Positions 14,916-21,388 of a stretch of DNA of 26,901 bases are shown here, in pieces (the first letter of the stretch is position 1; each line of letters starts with the position of its first letter). The stretch is from an uncultured Collinsella sp. (GTDB lineage: Bacteria > Actinomycetota > Coriobacteriia > Coriobacteriales > Coriobacteriaceae). The translations under genes were made by a program, and so were the position numbers. A model generated the notes under the pieces. That model made no database searches and was not told the DNA's origin. It worked only from the letters and a program-made list of their open reading frames with translations. Where the stretch lies: assembly GCA_902478935.1 (NCBI GenBank), contig CABSMV010000010.1:1-26901 (forward strand), given 5' to 3'.

Positions 14916-15460
14916 TGGACGCCCGCGAGCGTCGCCGTGCCATCATGGCCGTGCTCGAGGGGGCCAAGGGGCCCGTATCGGGCAGCGCGCTTGCCCGTGA
15001 GGTGGGTGTGAGCCGCCAGATCGTGGTGCAGGACATCGCCCTGCTGCGCGCCGATGGGCACGATATCGTGGCGACCAATCGCGGCTACGTGCTGCAGGAG
15101 GCCCCCAGCAGCCCCGCCGTGCCCACGCGCTTGGTCAAGGTTCGCCACAGCGTGGAGCAGGCAGGTGATGAGCTCACGAGTATCGTCGACGTGGGCGGTG
15201 CCGTGCTCAATGTAATCGTCAACCACCGCGTGTATGGCAAGATCACAGCCGATCTGGACATTCGCAACCGTCGCGATGTTGAGCGCTACCTGCGCGATAT
15301 CGAGAGCGGCAAGAGCTTTCCGCTGCTTACGGTGACGAGTGGCTATCACTTCCATCGCATTGCGGCGGAGGACGAACAGACCCTCGACGAGATCGAGGCG
15401 ATGCTCAAGGAAAAAGGCTACCTAGCAGACCTGATGCCCTACGAAGACGATTTGTCCTAG
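14915..15460 (+). CDS. niaR: NiaR-type niacin-responsive repressor (HTH plus 3H domain)
   Basis: A 181-residue regulator. Residues 5-60 are a winged helix of the HTH_11/BirA-like type (SGSALAREVGVSRQIVVQDIALLR). Residues about 74-150 are a 3H domain, named for its three conserved histidines, seen here as His78 (VRHS), His104 (NHRVYG) and His145/His147 (GYHFH). Proteins of this kind repress NAD synthesis or niacin uptake genes with nicotinic acid as corepressor. Its place as last gene of nadABC and the large palindrome at 11508-11551 argue for autoregulation. Confidence 0.92.
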   Translation: MDARERRRAIMAVLEGAKGPVSGSALAREVGVSRQIVVQDIALLRADGHDIVATNRGYVLQEAPSSPAVPTRLVKVRHSVEQAGDELTSIVDVGGAVLNVIVNHRVYGKITADLDIRNRRDVERYLRDIESGKSFPLLTVTSGYHFHRIAAEDEQTLDEIEAMLKEKGYLADLMPYEDDLS

Positions 15461-15477
15461 TCGACGCCGCATCTATA

Positions 15478-15544
15478 AGTTGCGGTGAAATAGTTCCTAA
15501 AATCGGCATCCAAGACATAAAACAGGAACTATTCCACCGCAACT
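15478..15544. repeat. Inverted repeat with 21-bp arms after niaR
   Basis: The arm at 15478-15498 (starting AGTTGCGGTGAAATAG) pairs with 15524-15544 with a single mismatch, around a 25-base centre. It begins 17 bases after the niaR stop. There is no T run, so it looks like a REP-type palindrome. Confidence 0.8.
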
Positions 15545-15583
15545 GCCAAGGGTCCCGCTCCAAGATTAGCTGCCCACATATGC

Positions 15584-15623
15584 AAAAGGAGGCCTCCGCG
15601 GCGATGCGGAAGCCTCCTTTTTT
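15584..15623. terminator. Bidirectional terminator between niaR and ferredoxin
   Basis: AAAGGAGGCCTCCGC pairs with GCGGAAGCCTCCTTT (one mismatch), followed by a T run on the plus strand and preceded by an A run that serves the minus strand. It separates the convergent nad operon and ferredoxin gene. Confidence 0.9.
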
Positions 15624-15662
15624 GTGCACGGTGTACTTTTGAGTGTGCAAGTGGGGGAGTTG

Positions 15663-15848
15663 TTACTCCTCGACGATCTCGGTGATCGCGCCAGCGGGGC
15701 AAGCGTCCTGGCAAGCGCCACAGGCGACGCAGGAGTCCTCGTCAGCGACGGTAGCGACGTCCTGGAGCTCCAGAACGCCAGCGGGGCAGGAGTCGACGCA
15801 AACGCCACAAGCGATGCACTCGTCGGCATCAATTACGGGATGAGCCAT
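15663..15848 (-). CDS. 2[4Fe-4S] ferredoxin
   Basis: A 61-residue bacterial ferredoxin with two classic CxxCxxCxxxCP clusters: Cys11/14/17/21 and Cys40/43/46/50. Each motif's last Cys completes the opposite cluster in the fold. It carries low-potential electrons in the cytosol, probably to hydrogenase, pyruvate:ferredoxin oxidoreductase or similar anaerobic enzymes. The start at 15848 has GAGAGGAAA upstream and gives the usual length; longer starts add non-homologous residues. Monocistronic, with its own promoter. Confidence 0.95.
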   Translation of the reverse strand: MAHPVIDADECIACGVCVDSCPAGVLELQDVATVADEDSCVACGACQDACPAGAITEIVEE

Positions 15849-15909
15849 GGTAGTTTCCTCTCTGTTGACCGACGCTACAGGCGATGCGCGCCGGTTTGAT
15901 TCGGGCAAA

Positions 15910-15937
15910 AACATACCACGGGAGCGACCGTTTGCAA
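15910..15937 (-). promoter_or_regulatory. Ferredoxin promoter
   Basis: On the minus strand TTGCAA (-35, 15937-15932), a 16-base spacer ending TGG, and TATGTT (-10, 15915-15910) form an extended -10 promoter, 61 bases before the ferredoxin ATG. Confidence 0.6.
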
Positions 15938-16070
15938 TACCCTCTGGCCGGCATCTTCATACCGTTCGCCGAGTATGCCACGGCTTACTAAAAAACATGC
16001 AGGTGAGGCCGATGAGCTGCGCAAATGTTAGCTAAAGGTGACTTGAAATATTGGGCGATTGAGCGTGCTT

Positions 16071-16241
16071 GCGGAAACCGCATCCCATTATTTTGTCGAA
16101 AAACGGGTTGCAGTTTCCGGTTAGGCCCGCTAGCGGAAAATGCGAGCCGGTATCAGCTCTCAAAACGGGATACGGTTTCCGGTTGAGTCTTCAGACGGAA
16201 ACTGCGACCCGGAATCCACGCTCAAACCGGGACGAGCTTTC
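16071..16241. repeat. Array of three imperfect palindromes, 62-bp pitch
   Basis: Units start at 16071, 16133 and 16195, exactly 62 bases apart. Each reads CGGAAA-N-TGCGACCC-like on the left and CGGGTTGCAGTTTCCG-like on the right, so each unit folds on itself. The centres and linkers vary and the third unit is most decayed. This fills the otherwise gene-free region between the ferredoxin and dnaK promoters; no coding frame or RNA gene is recognised here. Confidence 0.85.
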
Positions 16242-16370
16242 CACAAGACGGCCCCCAGGCACCCCCGGACGCAAACCTCAGCCATCTCTACATAGATCTC
16301 GATAGATTTGCCGAGAACTCAAACAGTGCGTCTACCTGCGTATTTGCGAACCTAAACTCTCGGCAATAAG

Positions 16371-16405
16371 AAATCTTATATGAATTGACTTAGATTTTGT
16401 ATATT
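16371..16405 (+). promoter_or_regulatory. dnaK promoter with candidate HspR operator
   Basis: AAATCT (16371-16376) and AGATTT (16392-16397) form an inverted repeat with a 15-base centre. It overlaps a promoter with TTATAT (16376-16381) and TATATT (16400-16405), spacer 18. The same 27-bp block, 23 of 27 identical, stands before clpB. The leader also holds a hairpin (16452-16477, stem CTCGGC/GCCGAG extended by ACCG/CGGT). Confidence 0.75.
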
Positions 16406-16506
16406 CCGGCCCATAAGGGGATACACTACATCCTGAAAGACAAGCCGAAACACCGCTCGGCAGACCGCCGAGTCGGTGCAAACGCACAAGAGAGAGGGAA
16501 TTTCTA

Positions 16507-18399
16507 ATGGGCAAGATTCTTGGTATCGACCTTGGTACTACTAACTCCGCTATGGCCGTCCTCGAGGGCGGTTCTCCGACCATTATCGTGAACGCCGAGG
16601 GCGACCGCACCACCCCGTCCGTCGTGGGCTTCCGTGCCGACGGCGACCGCGTCGTGGGTAAGGCCGCTAAGAACCAGGCTGTCACCAACCCCAAGAACAC
16701 CGTGTTCTCCATCAAGCGCTTCATGGGCCGCAAGTACTCCGAGTGCACCTCCGAGATCAAGACCGTGCCGTATGAGGTCAAGGAGGGCCAGGGTGGCCGT
16801 GCCGTCGTCGACATTGAGGGCAAGGATTACACCGCCGAGCAGGTGAGCGCCATGACGCTCGCCAAGATGAAGGCTGACGCCGAGAAGTATCTGGGCGAGA
16901 CCGTCACCGACGCCGTCATCACCGTCCCGGCCTACTTCAACGACGCCCAGCGTCAGGCCACCAAGGATGCCGGCAAGATCGCCGGCCTCAACGTTAAGCG
17001 TATCGTCAACGAGCCGACCGCTGCTGCTCTGGCTTATGGCCTGGACAAGCAGGGCACCGACCAGCGCATTCTGGTCTTCGACCTGGGCGGCGGCACCTTC
17101 GACGTCTCCATCCTCGACCTCGCTGACGGCGTGTTTGAGGTTCTGTCCACCTCGGGCGACAACCACCTGGGTGGCGATGACTGGGATCAGCGCGTCATCG
17201 ACTGGATGGCCGATAAGTTCCAGCAGGAGAACGGTGTCGACCTGCGTCAGGACCCCATGGCCCTGCAGCGTCTGAAGGAGGCCGCCGAGAACGCCAAGAA
17301 GGAGCTCTCCGCCGCCCAGCAGACCACCATCAACCTGCCGTTCATTACCATGAACCAGTCCGGCCCGCTGCACCTCAACTACACGCTGACCCGCGCCGAG
17401 TTCGAGAAGATCACCCGCGACCTGCTCGAGCGCTGCAAGCAGCCTGTCACCAACGCCCTGCGCGACGCCAAGCTTAAGCTCTCCGATCTGACCGAGGTCA
17501 TCCTCGTCGGCGGCTCCACCCGTATGCCCGCCGTCCAGGAGCTCGTCAAGACCATGACCGGCAAGCAGCCCAACATGTCCGTGAACCCCGACGAGGTCGT
17601 TGCCGACGGCGCTGCCGTCCAGGGCGGCGTGCTCACCGGCGACGTCGAGGGCATCCTGCTGCTCGACGTTACCCCGCTGTCGCTGGGCGTCGAGACCATG
17701 GGCGGCATCATGACCAAGATGATCGACCGCAACACCACGATCCCGACCTCCAAGACCGAGGTTTACTCCACCGCTGCCGACAACCAGACCAGCGTCGAGA
17801 TCAACGTGCTCCAGGGCGAGCGCGAGCTTGCCCGCGACAACAAGTCGCTCGGTAAGTTCCAGCTGACCGGCATCCCGGCTGCCCGCCGCGGCGTGCCGCA
17901 GATCGAGGTCACCTTCGACATCGACGCCAACGGTATCGTCAAGGTCTCCGCTAAGGACAAGGGCACCGGCAAGGAGCAGCAGATCACCATTTCTGGTTCC
18001 ACCGCTCTGTCCGACGACGAAGTCGATCGTATGGTCAAGGACGCCGAGGCTCATGCCGAGGAGGACAAGAAGCAGAAGGAAGAGGTCGAGGCCCGCAACC
18101 AGACCGACAGCCTGTGCTACTCCACCGAGCAGACCCTCAACGAGCTGGGCGACAAGGTTTCCGCCGACGTGAAGTCCAAGGCCGAGACCGCTATCGCCGA
18201 CGCCAAGAAGGCGCTCGAGGGCTCTGACGTCGAGGCTATCAAGGCCGCCGGCGAGTCCCTGCAGTCCGTGGCCTACGAGCTGGCCCAGGTTGTCTACGCC
18301 GACGCTCAGCAGCAGACCGACGGTGCCGCTGGCGCCCAGCCTGCCGACGATGACGTTGTCGACGCCGACTACGAGGTTGTGGACGACGAGGACAAATAA
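16507..18399 (+). CDS. dnaK: Molecular chaperone DnaK (Hsp70)
   Basis: A 630-residue Hsp70. The ATPase domain begins [12 protein letters not shown] and contains the second phosphate loop [15 protein letters not shown] and the adenosine motif [12 protein letters not shown]. The substrate-binding domain starts near the linker [17 protein letters not shown], and the acidic tail ends [12 protein letters not shown], typical of bacterial DnaK. It folds and refolds clients with GrpE and DnaJ encoded directly downstream. GAGAGAGGGAA is the ribosome site. Codon use is strongly biased to C-ending codons, consistent with high expression. A long open frame on the opposite strand is a shadow of this bias. 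Confidence 0.99.
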   Translation: MGKILGIDLGTTNSAMAVLEGGSPTIIVNAEGDRTTPSVVGFRADGDRVVGKAAKNQAVTNPKNTVFSIKRFMGRKYSECTSEIKTVPYEVKEGQGGRAVVDIEGKDYTAEQVSAMTLAKMKADAEKYLGETVTDAVITVPAYFNDAQRQATKDAGKIAGLNVKRIVNEPTAAALAYGLDKQGTDQRILVFDLGGGTFDVSILDLADGVFEVLSTSGDNHLGGDDWDQRVIDWMADKFQQENGVDLRQDPMALQRLKEAAENAKKELSAAQQTTINLPFITMNQSGPLHLNYTLTRAEFEKITRDLLERCKQPVTNALRDAKLKLSDLTEVILVGGSTRMPAVQELVKTMTGKQPNMSVNPDEVVADGAAVQGGVLTGDVEGILLLDVTPLSLGVETMGGIMTKMIDRNTTIPTSKTEVYSTAADNQTSVEINVLQGERELARDNKSLGKFQLTGIPAARRGVPQIEVTFDIDANGIVKVSAKDKGTGKEQQITISGSTALSDDEVDRMVKDAEAHAEEDKKQKEEVEARNQTDSLCYSTEQTLNELGDKVSADVKSKAETAIADAKKALEGSDVEAIKAAGESLQSVAYELAQVVYADAQQQTDGAAGAQPADDDVVDADYEVVDDEDK

Positions 18400-18401
18400 T
18401 C

Positions 18402-19244
18402 ATGTCCGCCCGTAAAGCTCGCACGGAGGCGGCCGCCGTTGGTGCCGCCCCCGTTGACTCTGAGGAGAAGGACGTGAAGATTCCCGTAGAGGCCGCAGAC
18501 GATACCGAGGCCAACGAGGCCCCGGCCGCCGAGGCTGCCGAGAACCAAGTAGAGGATTCCAACAAGGAGGCGACGATGACCGAGGACGAGATGGTGGAAG
18601 CCGCTATCCGCGCCGGTGAGGAAGCCGCCGACAACGACTTTAAGCTCAAGTTCGAGCAGGCCCAAAAGGAGCTTGCCGACGTGCGCAGTGAACTCGATGC
18701 TGCGGCAGAGGCTCAGAAGGCCGCCGAGGACAAGGCGAAGGACGCCACGGAGCGCACCGCCCGTCTGCAGGCCGACTGGGAGAACTTCCGTCGCCGCACC
18801 GCCAACGAGCGCATTGCCGAGCGCGAGCGCGCGACCGAGAAGCTCGTCACCGCGCTGTTGCCGGTGATCGACGATATCGAGCGCGCGATCGACCATGCCC
18901 GCAGCCAAGAGCTTTCCGACGACTTTAAGCAGTTCGTCGATGGCGTTGACGCGGTACATGCCAAGCTGCTCGATGTGTTTGCGCACGAGGGCGTTGAGCC
19001 CATCGACCCCAAGGGCGAGGCGTTCGATCCGCTCGAGCACCAGGCTGTGGGTCGCGTCGAGGACGCATCGCAGTACGACGAGACCGTCAACGATGTGTAC
19101 CAGAAGGGCTACCGCATGGCGGATCGCATCCTGCGTTCCGCGATGGTGACGGTGACCTACGGTGGCGAGAAGCGCCCCGCACCGGAGCCCGAAGCGGCGC
19201 CCGAGGATGCTGCGGTCGATACGGCCGAGAGCACCGAGGAGTAA
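18402..19244 (+). CDS. grpE: Nucleotide exchange factor GrpE, with long acidic N-terminal extension
   Basis: A 280-residue protein. The conserved GrpE body is the long coiled coil (LKFEQAQKELADVRSELDAA...) followed by QADWENFRRRTANERIAERERA, LLPVIDDIERA and the beta-wing region DPLEHQAVGRV...VYQKGYRMADRILRSAMVTV. The first 58 residues are Ala/Glu-rich and probably disordered. The start at 18402 is two bases after the dnaK stop but has only a weak ribosome site. An in-frame ATG at 18576 (Met59, MTEDEM) is preceded by a strong AAGGAGG, so a shorter form of 222 residues, closer to usual family length, may be the main or a second product. Confidence 0.93.
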   Translation: MSARKARTEAAAVGAAPVDSEEKDVKIPVEAADDTEANEAPAAEAAENQVEDSNKEATMTEDEMVEAAIRAGEEAADNDFKLKFEQAQKELADVRSELDAAAEAQKAAEDKAKDATERTARLQADWENFRRRTANERIAERERATEKLVTALLPVIDDIERAIDHARSQELSDDFKQFVDGVDAVHAKLLDVFAHEGVEPIDPKGEAFDPLEHQAVGRVEDASQYDETVNDVYQKGYRMADRILRSAMVTVTYGGEKRPAPEPEAAPEDAAVDTAESTEE

Positions 19245-19249
19245 TTGAG

Positions 19250-19281
19250 AAGGGCCCCGGGGCAACACCCGGGGCCCTTTT
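19250..19281 (+). terminator. Terminator between grpE and dnaJ
   Basis: AAGGGCCCCGGG pairs with CCCGGGGCCCTT around GCAACA or similar, followed by TTTT. Being inside the heat-shock operon it would reduce dnaJ-hspR expression relative to dnaK-grpE, unless dnaJ has its own promoter. Confidence 0.85.
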
Positions 19282-19288
19282 AACCTTG

Positions 19289-19432
19289 ACCTGCCATTTG
19301 GGGACGGGGTAGAAATGGCAGATTTCGTCTCTTGACAAGGCGCCGCCATGTGCATGCGCATGTGCGTCGCCGCTGTCAAGAGTGCGAGTATGAGTAAATC
19401 TGCCATTTCTACCCCGTCCCCAAATGGCAGGT
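19289..19432. repeat. 144-bp inverted-repeat structure with perfect 37-bp arms
   Basis: The arm 19289-19325 (starting ACCTGCCATTTGGGGACG) is the exact reverse complement of 19396-19432. Each arm is itself a small palindrome (CTGCCATTT...AAATGGCAG). The 70-base centre contains a further inner stem TCTTGACA/TGTCAAGA. It lies between the grpE terminator and the dnaJ ribosome site. The GGGGACG core links it to other palindromes in the window. No coding frame is supported in it. Confidence 0.92.
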
Positions 19433-19452
19433 ACTAGAGGAGAGGAGCTACG

Positions 19453-20412
19453 ATGGCTGCAGGCAAAACCTTCTATGACATCCTGGGCGTATCCAAGAGC
19501 GCCTCCGATAAAGAGATCAAGAGCGCGTTTCGCAAGCTCGCGCAAAAATATCACCCCGATGCCGGCGGCGACGAGGCCAAGTTCAAGGAGATCAGCGAGG
19601 CTTACGAAACGCTTTCGGACGAGAAGAAGCGCAAAGAGTATGACCAGATGCTCATGTTTGGCGGCATGCCGGGCGCGGGCGGCGCGTATGGCGGCGGCTA
19701 CGGTGCTGGCGCGGGCGCCAGTGGCTGGGGCGATATCTTCGACAGCATCTTTAGCGGCAACGGCGCCTGGGGCAGCGATTGGGGCTCGGGCTTTGCCGGG
19801 GCTGCGGGTAATGCTGGCGCGGGCCGCAGCCGTGCTCGCAAGGGCGGCGACCTGTCGCTGACCGTCGATGTGACGGCCGAGGACGCGTTTCGCGGCGTGA
19901 CGCACAAGGTCACCTATCGCATTCCCTCGACAGGCGAGCAGCAGACCATTACGGTCTCGGTGCCTGCGGGCGCGGTCGACGGCGGCAAGCTGCGCTACAA
20001 GCGTCGCGGCGAGTATGGCGTTGCGGGTGGCGAGCGCGGCGACCTGGTCGTGACCACGCACGTGGAGGAACACCCGCTGTTTAAGCGCAAGGGCGCCGAC
20101 GTGACCATGGAGGTACCGGTCTCGGTCTACGAGGCGGCGCTCGGCTGCACGGTGGATGTGCCCACACCTGGCGGTGCGACGGTTCGTCTGAAGGTGCCCG
20201 CGGGTACCCAGACAGGCAAGAAGTTCCGCTTTAAGGAGATGGGCGCGCCCGACGTTAAGCACCGTGGCCGCACAGGCGCGCTGCTCGTCGAGATCAAGGT
20301 GCAGGTCCCCACAAATCTATCCGATGACGAGCGTGATGCCATGACCAAGCTGCGCGAGGCCGACGCACGCGACTATCGCGAGAAGGTCAATCGTTACAAG
20401 GCGACGTACTAG
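19453..20412 (+). CDS. DnaJ-family co-chaperone lacking the zinc-finger domain (CbpA-like)
   Basis: A 319-residue J-domain protein. Residues 1-70 are the J domain with the DnaK-stimulating HPD motif (His34-Pro35-Asp36) in [10 protein letters not shown] long Gly/Ala-rich region follows (about 70-130). The two C-terminal beta domains begin near [19 protein letters not shown] and include [14 protein letters not shown] and a dimerisation segment at the end. The CxxCxGxG zinc repeats of class I DnaJ are absent, so this is a class II (CbpA-type) protein holding the dnaJ position in the operon. AGGAGAGGAG precedes the ATG. Confidence 0.93.
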   Translation: MAAGKTFYDILGVSKSASDKEIKSAFRKLAQKYHPDAGGDEAKFKEISEAYETLSDEKKRKEYDQMLMFGGMPGAGGAYGGGYGAGAGASGWGDIFDSIFSGNGAWGSDWGSGFAGAAGNAGAGRSRARKGGDLSLTVDVTAEDAFRGVTHKVTYRIPSTGEQQTITVSVPAGAVDGGKLRYKRRGEYGVAGGERGDLVVTTHVEEHPLFKRKGADVTMEVPVSVYEAALGCTVDVPTPGGATVRLKVPAGTQTGKKFRFKEMGAPDVKHRGRTGALLVEIKVQVPTNLSDDERDAMTKLREADARDYREKVNRYKATY

Positions 20413-20484
20413 GGTGGTCGTGGCGCACGCCCGCGCCCGCGGGCTTATGATGGACGATAACGAGACGGAAAGGGGTCAGGTAGC

Positions 20485-20901
20485 ATGGCCGAGGACAATA
20501 GGAACAAACCGCTGTACATGATCAGCGTGGCGGCCGAGCTGACCGGCATGCATCCGCAGACTCTGCGCGTCTACGAGTCCAAGGGCCTGGTGAACCCCCA
20601 GCGCTCGGGCGGCAACACGCGTCTGTATTCGCGTGCCGATATCGAGCGCCTGGAGCTCATCAACCAGCTGACCGACGAGGGCATCAACCTTGCCGGCGTG
20701 GTGCGCATCCTCGATATGAAGGAGCGTGCCGAGGAGCGCGAGCGCGAGAACGAAAAACTCCGTGCCCGCGTGCGCCAGCTCGAGGACGAGCTGCATGAGT
20801 ACAAGATGCAGAAGAAGATCACCGCCCTGGCCCCGCGCGACGGCTCGGTCAACCCCGAGCAAGTCATGCGCAAGCTGCTGGGCGCCGGCGGGGATTTGTA
20901 G
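20485..20901 (+). CDS. hspR: HspR-type MerR-family heat-shock repressor
   Basis: A 138-residue MerR-family regulator. The HTH region KPLYMISVAAELTGMHPQT, continuing LRVYESKGLVNPQRS and then NTRLYSRADIERL, closely follows the HspR pattern of actinobacteria, including EGINLAGVVRIL. A charged coiled coil (about 75-112) gives dimerisation. HspR with DnaK as corepressor represses dnaK and clpB in Streptomyces; its place as last gene of the dnaK operon and a shared element before dnaK and clpB here fit that circuit. AAAGGGG lies upstream. The 72-base gap after dnaJ is GC-rich with no clear promoter. Confidence 0.93.
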   Translation: MAEDNRNKPLYMISVAAELTGMHPQTLRVYESKGLVNPQRSGGNTRLYSRADIERLELINQLTDEGINLAGVVRILDMKERAEERERENEKLRARVRQLEDELHEYKMQKKITALAPRDGSVNPEQVMRKLLGAGGDL

Positions 20902-21120
20902 TTACGCGGGTTTACCAACCCGCGTAACGGGCCGACGCTGCGCCCTTAGGTTCCGCCGTTCTAACGAACGGCGGACCAGTTGACGCTGCGCGCCGCCCAG
21001 AGCGACAATTTGTCATTCAAAAGGCAAGGCATGACCAGAAGGTCTATGCCTTGCCTTTTTCATGCCAACTTGTTCGCTCTGGACGTCGCTCGCTGTCCGT
21101 CCTCTACCTGCGGCGTTGCC
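20901..21120 (+). repeat. Repeated structured intergenic element, copy 2, with an extra hairpin
   Basis: It starts at the last base of the hspR stop. A perfect 12-bp hairpin (20901-20912 with 20917-20928, loop TACC) is followed by GACGCTGCGC (20934-20943). A second hairpin (20952-20975, stem TCCGCCGTTC, loop TAAC) is followed by GACGCTGCGC (20982-20991). The large hairpin with central GACCAGAAGGTC and the tail ending GCGGCGTTGCC at 21120 match copy 1 at 1003-1174. The second hairpin also occurs inverted at 3154-3193. Confidence 0.88.
21019..21060 (+). terminator. Terminator-like stem inside repeat copy 2
   Basis: AAGGCAAGGC (21021-21030) pairs with GCCTTGCCTT (21048-21057), flanked by A residues before and a run of T after. 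It probably ends the dnaK-hspR transcript. Confidence 0.65.
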
Positions 21121-21141
21121 TTGCTCCGGATGCGGTGGTCA

Positions 21142-21240
21142 TTGGGGACGTTCTTAAATGACTAGTTAAAGGGGACATTCTTGCGGCACTTGGCACTTGG
21201 GGACGTTCCTTTTGTGCCGGCACTTTGGGACACTCCTTGT
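21142..21240. repeat. Cluster of four GGGGACGTTCYTT-like motifs
   Basis: Direct variants occur at 21142 (TTGGGGACGTTCTT), 21171 (GGGGACATTCTT), 21197 (TTGGGGACGTTCCTT) and 21225 (TTGGGACACTCCTT), with GGCAC/GTGCC half-palindromes between. They resemble decayed arms of the inverted repeat at 1184-1240. No gene is visible here. Confidence 0.65.
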
Positions 21241-21270
21241 CAGAAGAGTGATGCAAGGTGCTCGTCCTTT

Positions 21271-21301
21271 ACTTTACTGAGATAAAGTGAACGTGTAGAT
21301 T
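21271..21301 (+). promoter_or_regulatory. Promoter of the aconitase-family hydratase, with overlapping inverted repeat
   Basis: TTTACT (21273-21278) and TAGATT (21296-21301) are 17 bases apart. ACTTTA (21271-21276) and TAAAGT (21283-21288) form an inverted repeat over the -35 and spacer that could bind a regulator. The start codon is 88 bases after the -10. Confidence 0.5.
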
Positions 21302-21388
21302 CGTAACCCACTCGCAACCGTTCTATGGCACGATATTGAACGAATGTATGCTATGCGCCCAAATCTTTTGGGCAGAGTGGGAGACAGT

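Noticed and set aside
16300..16506. Classical HAIR (CTTGAGT-N7-ACTCAAG) or CIRCE operator before dnaK
   Set aside because: Read on both strands and not found; only the AAATCT-N15-AGATTT element is shared with clpB.
16504..18054. A 516-codon open frame on the minus strand opposite dnaK, and similar long antisense frames over other genes
   Set aside because: These follow from GC-rich codon bias of the sense gene; the products are low-complexity with no recognisable domain and no ribosome site.
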